From: Stichopus chloronotus | Taxonomy: Eukaryota; Echinodermata; Holothuroidea; Aspidochirotida; Stichopodidae | DNA: 64,000 nucleotides | NCBI GenBank assembly: GCA_021234535.1 | Contig: CM037838.1 | Span: 22,389,009-22,453,008 of the forward strand | Reading direction: 5' to 3' | Part shown: in pieces, positions 42,391 to 56,492 of the stretch | Layout: every line of letters begins with the position of its first letter | Position numbering within the stretch: position 1 is the first letter of the stretch | The notes under the pieces: generated by a model | What the model saw: only the letters and a program-made list of their open reading frames with translations | Told to the model about the DNA's origin: nothing | Database searches by the model: none | Position numbers and translations under genes: made by a program

Positions 42391-45300
42391 ATACAAGACA
42401 ACGCAATGTTAGTCACATCACACTGCAACTGCAATTAATAACAACATCTCACTCCCTGTACGTGATCTTCATTTTCTTTTCTTCAATCCCGAACCCAAAA
42501 ACAACGTCGAACAAACAAGTTAAACAATTATGTCGTTAATCGAATGTGTAATACATGTGCACATGCATTCCTTACAAGTTCCGTATATAGTTAAATGTCA
42601 TCACATGACGAACTCGTTTCTGACGTCATTGCGATTGGTAACAGCGTAATGTATTAGTTGCTTACAAAGACGTATCGTATTTCCCGCCATTTGTGTACTT
42701 GCAAATGATTGGACGGTTTTGATGCAGCTGCCAGATTCACACAAACGTTGCAATAGGTCTAAACAAACTGATCCACTGACACACACTTGCCTTTTACTTG
42801 GCGAGGGAACACAACCTGTCTGCTTAAAATATGTGTCAGTTGGATTTTTACGTGTTATAGATGGCAGTAAATAGTTTAGAAGTGACACACAGCTGACCGT
42901 TTAAGGGGAAAGCAAAAGAAGTCAATGATGTTTTGCATGTGTCTATGCTTGATATATCCTATCCACTGCCAGGTTAAACACTAAAGGAAGAAAGTGGGAA
43001 AGAAAACCAATCAATGCGAATTGATTGTCATTAATTTGTTTGAAGGCACGAAAGATTTTCCAGATACTAGTATAAAAGTGGGAGGACGTGTTCTGCGAAA
43101 ATATTTTGTCAACTGGATTTTAATGTCCTTATATTGGAATTGCTGTGTACAATCGTGGAATCTCCGTTCTCCACTAATTGTCAGTAAGTTGCAGTACAGT
43201 TTTTTGTTTATATTAATATATAATTCATATAATTCATTTTAAGGCTAATATTGAATAGTCTGTTCCAATTGATGACCTATCACATTTTATTAGACATGAT
43301 CAAAAATATTAAAAGCTAGTAATAAAGCTATAGGCCAACCGTAAATTCTTTGATCGCTATATTTATAAGCTGATTAAATGAACGAAAATCCAACTAAAGA
43401 CAATTCCCAAGTATGTCCTTCCTTTCACAACATCATATCAAAAATAATATTATAGTAAAAAGTTTTATTTAATATTAAATTTAACAAAAAAAAAACAACA
43501 AATCACCTGAGTTTTTATTGGCACTGAAAAAAAAAACAACGATGAATAAGTGCCCATCCATAGATGGCAAACATGGCGACAATGTACAGTTATTCCACGG
43601 TACCCATTCCCTGTTGTTCTAATTAATTGTACAACGAAACATAACCACCATTCCTTTGATCTGTCATCTTCTCTTCAGTTACCCTTTTTTTCAATATAGC
43701 TGTGTAACCTTTGATCATGATAGAAATCCGTATACAATCACAGTTCGCAAAGGCAGTCAGGCTAAGTGTGCAGCATGCATGCTTTAGGAGTTCTCAATTT
43801 CTGTTTTCTCCTTAATGCAATGTGGGTATGCTTTTAATAAAGTCTAAAAATATCGTATGATTATATGTCTTATGATGATCAAAGCAGGCATTGAAAATTG
43901 CAAGTTTCTTTGAAGTTATGTATTGGAAAATAATCAATTAGTTATGCCTTTCTGAACTGTGGTAAAAAGAGATACAAACAAAAAGGATGATGTTGACGTA
44001 CAATTTTGTACACGATACAAAAGTCAAGCATACAGAAATTTGGGGAAAATGCTGACAGCTGTCAGGGAATCAGAAATAGATCTTTCGAAAAAAATTCAAG
44101 ATACAGACATGGAAAATAAAAATACTGACTCAAAGTTTCAGACCAGATAAAAAGCCTACATTCACCAAAAGGGTGCCATTCATTTAAGTCACTACTAACG
44201 GTCCTTGCATCTTGCCATTTGCCCAAGGATGAGACTAAATCTGTTTGAGTGTATCAATTTCGTCTTGAAATTTCGCACAACTACTTTGTGTCACATATAC
44301 ACGTCTTTGACATCAGGAGATTTACTATTCTTTTTTTTTTATTATAACTCTGTCACACATTGTAGCACAACGTGCTCTGAGGGGTTATAGCCCTATAAAA
44401 TCTTGAAAGAGTAACAATGATTTGTGCTTAATTAACATAATGCATTTCAACAATTATTGTACAGCCACCATTCATTTAGTAAGGACAACTGTAAATCACT
44501 CTAGTGCGGAATATAATTACGGTACCGAAGTAGACTCTAAGCATTCCTGTAACACTTGAAGATATTTTTATGTTTGAGAAATGTCCTACTTTCTTCGAGA
44601 TATCATCCTTTAAATACGTTTAAACAAAGCGAAACATTACAATCTTAATGCAAGACCTAGGCTCCTATTTTTAAAATTAGTTTCACGATTTTTTTCTTTT
44701 TTAGAAATATACTGTCTCTCTTGGAATGAAAACCAGCATTCGGTAAACACCACTCTGCTCAACCCCCCCCCCCCCATTCCATACCGGAGAAAAATGCAGT
44801 TATTCGCCATATTGAACTTTTTTTTCCATAAATCACAAAGCAGCTCCTAGAATTCTGTCTCAGTCTTTGTAGATATTTATATTCAGCTTCAATTTGGTAG
44901 TTTAGGCTATTGTTCTACATCTTCCTTGGAAAGGATATTTTCCTGACATGTGTCTTATCCATGCATACATAGTTGAAATCCAGTGTCGATATCATTTTAG
45001 GTAAATTTAAATTCAGTCCTTGAAGAGCAGACAGTTCACGGCGTTAAGCGAGGAGGCATGTGGCTTAGATGTTACAATTTTATATATAGGTATTGTATCA
45101 AATTAAACATTTTGGATCAATTTAGTATTTCTGTTTACATTTGGTCATTTCACCCTTATCCACTTGACCACAGCACCAGTTGATTATTGGAGTATGAATA
45201 TTGAAAACGCTGCTGGGGTAAAATACAATATTTATGGACATTATGATTAAGATGCATTGTTTAAATCCGTTGAGTTTACAGTTGTTATCTTTCATCTTTT

Positions 45301-48300
45301 TTTTTAAATTATCAGTGTTTGCTCAATTGTGTGTCTCACGTTCTACGAAAACAATAAACTAATTGTTACCCCATGGACTGAGGGATTTACTAGTCAGAAG
45401 TTTAGCTGTCCAGACAGACATTTTTGCCTTTTTGTTTATTTGGAGTAAGACCCTACTTAAAAAAAATTTAAAACCCCTCACACAACTACCTGTCCTTCTT
45501 TAACATCACGTTATTTCATTCATTTCATTTTCTTTCTGAAGGCTTTATTAGAACGATATCAAGGGGTAAAATATCCAATAACATGAGAAGGTAACATGAT
45601 AATAACGTAAAAAGAGAAAAGCCAGGGGATCTACTAGGAAGCTTCTCAAAGCTTGTGAGGGAGTAAAGCCCAGACGTCATTTGAGACAGGTGAATGAAAA
45701 ATGAAAAGAAAAAAACAGATACAACAAAAGCCAGAAGACAGAATGCCCAAACACTAACACCTCTACCCACCCACCCCCGCAACCACATGCAACAACGAAA
45801 GAAAAAGAAAAGGAACATATCCTTTGCAGAAAATATTTGTTTAAATTCCGTTTAAATGATGTTAAAGTTATTTTCTTAAGTGAGTCTTTTAAATTATTCT
45901 AAGCACAGGTCTTGCGTATTAAATGTTATAAAGGGTTGTTAAACGTCTATAGCAGGGGATAATGTAATCAGAGTTACGGCTAGAAGTAGTAAAAACATGG
46001 CTGTGTTTTGTAAAAAAAAATCCTGTTAATGGAGGTAGGCAGCAAATAGGAAGTGATGTGAAACATTAGGACAGTAGTGTAGTAACAAACAATATCACCG
46101 AAATTGAGTAAAGACAAATTGTTAAAAAAGAAAAAAAAAGAACCAAAACTGTTCACCCTAACAATTGAACCAACAATCCTTTTCTGAGTTAAGAGAAGTT
46201 TGTTTGTGTAGTAGACGCATATCCCCAAACAGGAACACAGTAAGTGAGAAATGGAAAAATTAAACAGTTGTAAACTTATAACAGAAACTTTCTGTAGGGT
46301 TTTTCAATCGATACATATACCGACATCTTGGGCAATTGTGTTACAAATATTGTTATTATTGAAATAGTTTCTTTGCAAACACCATTTTCAAATGATTGAT
46401 TCACAGTAATTACTGTTTCTTGTTAAATAAATCCTACTGTACATTTATGGAAATTCCCTTTAATCCGGTATATTTAAAGCCGGTATGTACAGCAGACTGT
46501 TTTTTCTTCTTATTATTATTAAAAAATCTTCATAGAAAACGTAATGCTGTCTCGTTGAATATCATTTTCGACAATTCTCTTTGAGGAAAAGGAACCAATG
46601 AAACCAAATTCTAACAGACGACTGTTATTCTTCAGTTCACTTGATGCACCAAGTTTCGCCACACTTTTCATAACGTAAAATAAAGCGTGAGGTTCGACTA
46701 TGTTATTACACCCGTAGGTTACTTCGGCAGATGTTTTATCACATTCACCTAAGTTCAGCAAAATAATAGTTTGTCATGGAAAAACTTATAACTCACATGA
46801 GCTATTCTTAGAATTTATGCACGGGAGTAATGACCGTTTTTTATAACTCTTCTGACGGATATGAGTGGTTTCCGAAAGTTTCGCTACTTTGGGGTTGAAT
46901 ACAAACATTTACACATATTCATGTTTAACCTCTGTGAATATCACACTAGAGAAATTTGGACAGGAAGTTTCCATTTCACCAGAGTAACGTGACATTTTGA
47001 ACACTTCCGAATGCCACGAGGATTTTTTTTACCTATTTAACCCTTTCATTTGAAAGGATGGTACATATTCGTAAAGTATACTCACCATATTCTAGTATGT
47101 ACATACATGCAATTTTTATATACAAAGTAAGTGCAATGATTATATTATGGTTTATTTCTACCAGGTTATCCAATAACTGTTATCTACATTAATAAATACG
47201 ATTTTTTGGTGATAGGTATTCTTTAAATTTAGTGTTTCAGAGGTATCGGGTTTTTCGAAAAGCGACAGGCATTTGGTGTTACCCTTACTTGCTTTGCTTT
47301 GAAACAATAAGGGGATTCATTTGGATTCATTTATTTTATCTGGACCAATGTTAACAATGTTGATAACTTCTCACATCCAGTTTGCATACATTTCGTTTTA
47401 CGAGACAAAATGAAATGACTTACGATAGTTCAGTTTCTTCTCAATGATGTTTTAATACATCGAAAGTCATACATGTGTGACTACTTTGAGAAAAGTTAGC
47501 TTGATGAGCCTCCTAGTTTCACTAAACACATTAGACACTTGTCACATTAAAGACTACCCAGACATACATTAAACATGTACTGAATGTCTCCCATAGTTGT
47601 ATTCATTATTTTCTGCCTCTTGCCCTCTTTGTTTTAAATATCATATTTTGATTCGGGCATCTTACTTTCTTTTGACTCCGCAAGATTAAATGTAGAGAAG
47701 CATTGCTTGTAATAGTATATACTTTGCTTCAAATATTGTGTGTCAGAAATGTATCGTCATGAAAGGTCAATAGTATGATCAAGCGCACACAGATATCAAA
47801 AGACAACATAGACCAAAAAGTAGGATTACAAGAAGAATACAACGATGAAATTACAAGTGGAATATAGTGCACAGTGTCTCACAGTTTACCTTTTAGCAAT
47901 TTCATCACCAGGTGGGGCTACTTTGCATGTATAGTTAGCAGAGACAAATTGAGAGTGCTGCTAACTGTATCACTGACAGTTTTACTAGAATATTATGACG
48001 TCTCCTACAAATTCCACTTATTCGTGAAAGGCAATCAGAGAAACATATGAGAACATTAATTTAGGTCCTTGCTTCCTAACATTTCAGCTTTAACCCTGCA
48101 AATGCCTTTATTTTATGATTCCCCAGAACTGTCCATTATATTAGTTCCAGTATTAGCAATTCGTAACGTAGGTTTTTGACCACAGTTTTGCCTGTAAAAA
48201 CCGTCAGGGTAAAATTCTACTGTTGATACCTTTGATAGAGAGAATGTTTATTTTTAATTCTTGCCACCAATGCATATAAACCTTCTGTTCCTTATGCAAT

Positions 48301-49581
48301 ATTAAAATTGATTTACTGAAGTGGCAGTGGTAACTGGATAAATAAATTGCGTCAGTGAACACGTCTTATTCTGAAAATACATGCTCAGAGTACATAGCTC
48401 TCAGCTTCAAATTTGCATACCTCTATAATCAATTTGGATCAAAATGGATAGTTAGGATCTCATTCTCTTTCATCTTTATTAGTGACAATTTAGAGGAAAC
48501 ATTTCCAAGAACCATTAACTTGATGACAATAAAGACAATAAATTACCAGTTAAGTTTGTTCTGCATAAAACTCTCTACGTCCCCTTACACACACTACATT
48601 GTAAGTTTTTTAGCTGCACTTTGTTCTTTGAATTTTACACAAACTGTCTTCTCTTATATATACTAGGCAAATGGTTCACAATGACCCTTTGAGAACAGCC
48701 GTTTTACAGCAGTATTTACTACTGTATCTCTTCCACTTCAGTTTTAATTCTTCAATGAGGCGCTGTGCCAACCCATGCAGTAACCACAGTTGTAGGTTGA
48801 AAATCATTATGTGTGTACCAAGTTTAACAACTGCATATGTTTCTCCTATCCTGGTTTTCACTACTTTTACTTAATTAGAAATTTTAAAGATGTTAAAGCA
48901 TAGTTTGTAGTTAATAGACTGTATATCAAATAATTAAAGATTATTAGCATGACTGATTAGCAGGGGATTAACTTTTACCGCTTTGTTTTCTGTTTCCAGA
49001 CCTTATGACCAATGACCAGACTGGAACGTTTTTTAATCAGGTTTTACCACTGCCTGTGTACAAAATGTTTTAGGGGTAGAAACCCAACCGTGATCACTTC
49101 TAATTCGAAATTCCCAGTCCACACTCCTGCCCCTTTGCTCATACAATTTACACATCGTTTGACAAATGTATGCGGTAGGTCATACACATATGGCAGGGGT
49201 CTCGTCTTTATTTTTTCTCACAAATTGAATGTCACAGACGTTAACCACAATTGGAATGTAATCGATGATAATGCATAAAGGATTCAGTGATGGTTTCGTT
49301 ATTGATTTCTTTAGGGACATGAACCCTTTCCTAGAAAATAAAGTGCGTTTTCAGCAGTATAAATTATGACCTTATCCAGCAGTATCCTTACCTCTGAAAT
49401 ATTTTAAATCTGACGTGGACGAAGGCAATTTTCTGGCAACTCACACCAACGCCTTTCTGGTTCGTAAGACGAAAATCTGTTTCAGCTAACTTTGAAGGGA
49501 AGTTAGTCTCTTAATTTAAGCAACCTGACAGTGAAAAAGAACCACATAGCTTTAAAACCCTTCAAACTCAGTGGTAACATC
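41415..49581. other. AT-rich region without supported gene
   Basis: Only simple repeats ((AG)n at 42359, C13 at 44763-44775) and one weak minus-strand exon candidate (47890-47960) were noted. Hydrophilic frames such as 43959-44150 lack splice signals. Confidence 0.4.
42359..42387. repeat. (AG)n microsatellite
   Basis: About 14 uninterrupted AG units. Confidence 0.95.
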
Positions 49582-50942
49582 GGTACATGTCAGTCTTTTA
49601 GTCGAGTCCCCATCAGCATCCCATACTCCGAGTCACAAGGTGCCATGATCGAGTCCGAGTCCTGTATTCCGAGTCCCGAGCACTTGGGTCAGTGTCCGAG
49701 TCACCAAATAGAAGTATTACAGGTCAACAAATACATCTTTTCAGTAGCTGAGAAGCCTCGAATACCCTTTTTCAGCCTCTTAACAAGTTTGCTTAGATGA
49801 AAATGTATATTTGATGTACAATGAAAGGCATTAAAACCCTTAAAATAACCCCCGCTGTAGAATCAAACTCCATCTATGGTAACACATTGATCATTTAGAG
49901 GATAATTTCTGTTTACCCTTCCATTGTGAATAAATGCACAGTTGTGACGTCGAAAGATAGACATACCAAAAATCAACAATGTTAGTCTTTCTTCTGCAAT
50001 CTTCAACGGTACAAGTTATTAAATAATTCATCTTGTGTTTGGAGACTATTCCTCAAGTACCCAGGAAAGGTAGCCTCACTCTCTTTTGGTGGCATGTCTT
50101 CACGCCGAAAAAAAATGTGTGTGCACAATGTATTTAACTTACAACCAGCACAGTAAATAAACTAAGAACGCTAAAATTAGGAGTTTTCAACGAATTCATT
50201 CCCTATTATTGAGACTCAATGTTTACGAGAAATGGTGCTTGTACACTGAGTGTTCTTCACCACTGCTGTATCACAAAGAAAGGTTAACCTACTGCCGTAA
50301 ACCTCTGAGCTCATCCTCTGGTGACCCTAAAGGGCATCTCAAAAGCTACCGTAACACATAAAGTTTTGATGATTTTGATGATGTAATTATGGGTATTTCT
50401 TTATAAATCTGACATACAGTGCATACGGTGAGCACGTGTAATACACCTGGTCTTTGTAATATTACACTATTTTTTTTTTTTGTCACCGAGATGCACGAAC
50501 TGTCATATACAATGACCTAGATGAGTAGCAAGTGATACACATCATGTTGTCAACATGCATTAAATGAAAAAAAATATGTCCGAGTTTTCTAGCTTAAGAT
50601 TCCGTGTATACATGACTTTTACCAATTGACCATTTCTGACCCAAAATGACCTCCACCAAATGTAAAGACAATGTTGGGCTTGACATGGTACACCGGTACA
50701 CCTCCATTAAAAAACAAATATGATGTACAATCTTTCTTTCTTATATAAAGACACAATTTTATGGAGGACTTCGTTCCCGGTCTCGAGTCAGTATTAGATG
50801 GTGTCACCAGTCCTCAAAGTGATAGACCAAGACCAAAACCTAGTCATTATTTCACGAATCCGAGTCCCATAGTTACCGGCCTCCGGACCGGTTTCGAGTA
50901 GGAGACCCGTCACGACGACTCCTACATCACTGGTACATGTCA
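49582..50942. repeat. CGAGTC-rich block between 11-bp direct repeats
   Basis: GGTACATGTCA occurs at 49582-49592 and 50932-50942. CGAGTC or TCCGAGTC words cluster just inside the left copy (49601-49700) and recur before the right copy (50778-50900), all on the same strand. The middle is unremarkable. It may be an inserted element with a target duplication or two related repeats; no coding sequence. Confidence 0.4.
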
Positions 50943-53076
50943 AGTTTTGGTCCCTTCACTGGTTTAATTTATCGTTCATTTCAACCTTTCTGCTTATTTC
51001 ACATCGTTGTTACAATCTTCTCTCAAGACTAAGGATCCTACCTTCCAATTTGCTTCAGTTTTCACTCGACTGGTTTGTCCCCCCAGTTAGATTTATCAAT
51101 AAATCTCGACGATTTCATTCAACCCATAACTATAGGCTGAGGCGATACGTCAAATGCTTTTGCTAGATGTTTCGCAGAATTTCAGATATTAAGTGGCATA
51201 TAGTTTACTTGGTTTAAGTCCAATGCGTCTCTTCCACTTAGTCGATAGAGAATGTGTCTGTGTAATTGATTTAAGCTATGTCAAAAAAGAAATCTGCAAC
51301 AGATGATCCTGTCCAGTGATTGAATGTCAACAGAAAATCTAGTATCTTTACTGCTCTTAGTAACAGGGGCAGTACTGGTGCTGCATGGATCACAATTGGT
51401 ATCACTTAAGTAACCACTCTGCTACGTGAGATTAAAGTAAAATAGAAAAGTTCATTCCTACCTTCTCTCCTCTTACCTTTCTCTTGTTTGGACGCAAGGA
51501 CATCTTAAAGATCCTTCGACGAATTTGGAGAACTACATTCTTTGTTTATGTTCGACACCTGCCAAAGATCTGGTCGGTTTCCATCGTCCTCCAGGACTGA
51601 ACCATATACACACAGTTATTTAGTTTGATGTGTGGATGAACACCCTGGATGAAAACCGTGGAACAGGCAAATGGACCGCGATACAATCAACATTATCAAG
51701 ATGATTCAGCTGGTCTAAATGATGAGCTACTAATTTGATATCATCAGTCATATATCAGAACTAGTAACTGTACATTATGTAAACCCAAGCAGACGAAATA
51801 AACGTTAACATAAGTTTGCGAGTAACGAAGGCAATGACCTTGTAATTTTCAAGGATACTTGTCGTGTCGCGTAGTGAAGTTACAAAATGAAGACATGACT
51901 TTCTGATCGAGTGTAAAGAACGAAATCAACAAAGCAATACAAATTCCAGAATAAAGCAATATTTTCTGTAGCAGTCAACAAAGGTTTTTTTTTGCAACTA
52001 TATCAAAAGAGAGCTCAATAAAGTTGAGCAAGACTTAAACTAGCTCAAATATTATAAAAGACAGCCATTTAAAAAAATCAATGTTTTCCATCAGAAACGT
52101 GCATAGTATATTAATGGAAACATATATGCGTCTTAAAAGACAATTTGTCAAATACGGCATACATCTGTATCTCAGTTCCCGACAGTGGGGGGGGGGGGGG
52201 ACCTAGTTGGGCATCTTTACATATAGGTTGGTTAAGTTATTCGTTAATGCGACCCAGTTACAAACGCCTCAAATTATTCGTTGTCCTTGAAATGTCGTCC
52301 TCCTCACCAAATTGACGCCCATGAGATCAACAAGAACAAATTGGCAGGGTTGACTTACCTCGAAGTATAAACCGGTAGATAAATAAAAAAAGACGTCAAG
52401 ACGGTATTGACCTTAGATCGAAGAACAACCTTAATCCTATCATATAATGTTACATAAATTGGACCAATGCTAGCCAAAATTCTGAGAGAGAGCAAATAAA
52501 AACTGCGCACATTATTTTAGCAACGGGCTTATGCAAGATCTCAACTAACCCATTTTCTGCCAATGAGTTCTAACACATTCTGTATAGACTTACGTGTAGT
52601 GTTTGTCCGTCTAAGTCATTTCCTGTTTTTGCAGACAAATATTCTTCCCTCAGGGGCCGTTTTGGCAATGTAACCTCACGATTCATTAAGTGAATACTAA
52701 AACGGAGAGGCTGTTTTTCATACTGGAAAAGGAAAATCGTTTGAAGTACCAACATTGGAGAGTAACATTGTCATTTCTAACACCATCGCTCTTTTGTACT
52801 ATAGCGGTATACAGATAAATTAAGCTTAGATAAAAGGAAGAGAGCTTGAGCTCCTTCTTGCGTAGATATTCAGCACCGCTGAGGGCGTAATGGACAAACT
52901 TTAAAATAGAATTCTTTGCGTTTTTCGATATCAGAAACTACGCTTGTATTCGGAAACGTCTTAAAGAATAAGTAAAGGGTAAGTAACTATTACTTTGTCT
53001 GTTTTTCACAATTAGCTTGAAGTGGTTTCTATTAAAGAATGTGTCCATGCATGTATGTCTATGAGTTTAAAGTGCA

Positions 53077-53445
53077 CATCACGTACTGCGTACTTCGAAT
53101 AGTGACCAATTGAACAAATCTGGGTAAATCAAATCCTAATATTTGTTATTATCTTTATGTTATTGAAAAGTTTTCTCTCAGCTACTGAATTGTATGCAGA
53201 TTCAGTGAGCAGAGAGGTGTGGCCTACTGCAGAGGTAAAATGTCACATATGTCGCAAGATATATAGTACATCACAGGCTGCATACGTCGAACAGTGACCA
53301 ATTGAAGAACAAAACGTGAAGAATTACACCATGATATTTGTTATCATATTTGTTATTGAAAACGGACGGAATAGTGAATAGATATGGAATTCTATATACA
53401 ATTTTTTTATGAACAAAAGGTTGGCTTTTAGCAGAGGTAACATAC
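53077..53445. repeat. Diverged tandem duplication, about 190-bp period
   Basis: Segments starting near 53077 and 53268 share, in order, GTACATCAC-like, AGTGACCAATTGAA, ATATTTGTTAT, TTTGTTATTGAAAA-like and GCAGAGGTAA words. They are separated by diverged and gapped stretches. Confidence 0.7.
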
Positions 53446-56400
53446 ACAATCACAAAAATAACTGAGATCACTTTTCTAACTTGTCTACGTGTATGTTGCT
53501 TACAGTTTAACGTCTCTACATCAAAACTACTAATTATATTTTTAATTGATTGATGATTGATTTGATGATTGATTTAATTTTTTAATGATTGATTGAAAGA
53601 TATATCATTGATGTCACATTTATGCATAAGGAATATAGACACTCTTCGAAGTTGTGATTTTTCTACATGGACACCAAAGAAGAACAAATTGTTCTTCATC
53701 AATTATCAACTCATCGAAGAAAAAAAAAATGAATTTTTACTCTCACAGCTCTCGATGAATGGAATAAAGATATAACGCGTTGAGAATGAAGACATATTTT
53801 GTTATATTTTAGGTGCAACCAATTCAATGTTTAACGCAACTACTATATACATAGGTTTGAATACTACTTTGTTTTGTAGGAATAAACTTTTCTTCACATG
53901 AATTTCGTGTCGAGAAAGCTGGTCTAGAAGGTTTGTAACGTATGGGTAAGTAATTTGCTAGCTAGTGATTCATTGTCGATATAATATGTAGAACTATTTC
54001 GCGATACAGACCTCTCTCCATATAGGATATAACAGCGGTCCTAAGGAGTAAATTGCACACTGGGTAACTGAATAAGAAATATTGTGATGTGATGGCACGC
54101 TCTCTCAGTATGCATCACTGAGTTTCAGTCATTTTATTTGAAAAAGACAAAACATACAATTGTGCTACATCCACTTCTAGATAACATTTTAAACAGCTTG
54201 TCAATTTGTCATAATTTACAGGAACTATCACATGACTTAATTTTGTTGATGACTCCATGGTGGAAAAACCAAGTCCCCATTCTTCTATATCCAGTGGTAA
54301 ATCTTTAGGCAGTAGAACACGTTTCATATGTGTCACACGATATCTATGGAAACCATGAAGTGTATTATCAAATTTAAAGAGGAGACATGCTATACTGAGT
54401 GCTCCTCCTCACAGTTGACCACTTTGGTCTTTACATGAAGATAAACAGAACAGTAGAGTTGTTAGAGTTGGGGAGTATTAAGTGAATTCGAATTATCAGA
54501 GGGATAACTATTAGAGCTGCAACTTCTTTAACGTATTCAACAGAGAAGTAAAGTAGGTCATCATATTAAACTGATCTCTGGGGAAAAAAAACCAGGTTGA
54601 TTACTCAAAATATTGAAATAGAAGTTACCAAGTAACAATACCTTCATTGTAAACTTTCACCTGCTACTATATGTACAGTAAAATATTATGCGACATGCTC
54701 ACTCAGCTCCTTTTGAAGGGGGAAGTAATCAATGTATTGTGCACAGAATGTAGTACTTTTATTATATCATATACTTTTGGATCGAAAAAAGGTAAAGTCA
54801 CACATTATATCTGCATCAGGTAACGCAAAAGTTGCATCAACATTACTCGTTCACTGAGGGTCCAATTTCTGTACCTCTGTAAGTGGCAATTTACAATAAT
54901 TCTCATTCTTTGTCGTCTTGCGTAACAATAAAAGCCCCTATTTCAGATGAATATACCTTATATGTTAAAAAAAGGAATTGCTCACGGGAGCGTATTTCCA
55001 GGAAACAAAGGGAACGAAGTGACGACACAGATTGTGGGCCAATCAGATGATTACACGAGTTTGTTCTTCCAAACAATGCAACATTCCAAAGTTTGATAGA
55101 GGCTAAGCGTGGCAAACTTTTCTAATCATACTTGGTTCACTTGCCCAAGATGACGATCAGCATACAGAGATCCGCATACAGAGGGAGTCAATTGGTACAT
55201 ATAATAAGGAGTTCATCTCGAGTGGAAGTTTCACAACTACCACTGAAAAAATACCACTGAAAAAAGTTCATGCCATGGTAGTCGAAGTTTTACCGTAGTG
55301 TTTTAATACGATCATAACACGAAAGTTTTATAGAGTGGATAACATTTAAAATGTGGTGTATCTCCCAGTTCTCGACGTACAATTTGTGGATGCAGTGGGT
55401 GAGTACTAATGATTGTTGTATCTTTATGAATTAAGATATTCGTCCAATATAGCAAGTGATTTTCCTGTCGTGTCCGTTTTACTTTAAAACGTCTAAACCA
55501 AAGTAACAACCTTTTATCTGGTGATTTGATGCAAAACAAGACATTTATATAGAGTTCGAAGGCATCACTAATACATCGAGCAAAAGGCTCCTGTTCTCCC
55601 TCAAGCGTGAAATTTCGGTACATTTTACGAAGGGCAAACTAGCCTTGCTGAGCATTCACCGTCAGGAAAATCAGGTACTGCAAGAAATTCTTGACACAAA
55701 TATATCACAAAGCGAAAAAAATGCATCATTTGCCATCTCATCATGTTCTATATATGTAAAAGTAAAACAACTCCCCTTTCTTCAAACTCCGTACACCGTC
55801 TTCTAAGTTCACATTACTTTGACACTGCAGTCGCAATTCATAATTCTCTAGTCTAGTGTAGTCCAAAAGTCTAGTCCAAATGTCCTGCTCAAAAAATCTT
55901 TTGCAAAGCTCTCTTCAGTAAAGAATAGCCCGCAATAGTGGGCAACACAAAGAGACATACGGGTTGCAATTGCTCACGTTACATTTTTGTACACCATGCG
56001 TACCAAGTGAATAATATAAGCAGGCTTGTGGAATTTTCCCTCCAATGTAAGCAAGTTATTGTGTATCCTACAAAGTGTATAAATACGTTGACTGGTATTC
56101 AGACTAAATTCGCAATTTTTTGTAACCTGTTGCTTTCTTCTTTAAAGGTCATTAATGAAATTAGTCACACTTAAGCACAAGTGACACAATTTGATCGTGG
56201 TGTAAGATATTTTACTTGAAACACCGGCATCTCCTGCGAGGGGGACTGAAGTCCAAGTAGACTAAATCATGCAACTGTAGGTCTCACATGATGCCATTGT
56301 CAGTGTTTTCTTTCACTCTATTTTCTGCTGTGGTGGCACTACTGATAGCAGCCTCACTAGTTGTTGGGAAGTACTCATTCCACATTTTTTACTGAGCAAG

Positions 56401-56453
56401 CTTGTTTCGAATATGTGGACTTGTTGATTGTTACCCCTGGACTGTTGAAAAGA

Positions 56454-56492
56454 CCTTGTAGTATGGTACTGAAACCTTGTAGTATGGTACTG
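56454..56492. repeat. 21-bp direct duplication
   Basis: CCTTGTAGTATGGTACTG occurs at 56454 and exactly again at 56475. Confidence 0.9.

Noticed and set aside
55312..55623. 103-codon minus frame beginning MYRNFTLEGEQEP
   Set aside because: A single open frame with no recognisable domain; its length is within chance expectation for 64 kb.
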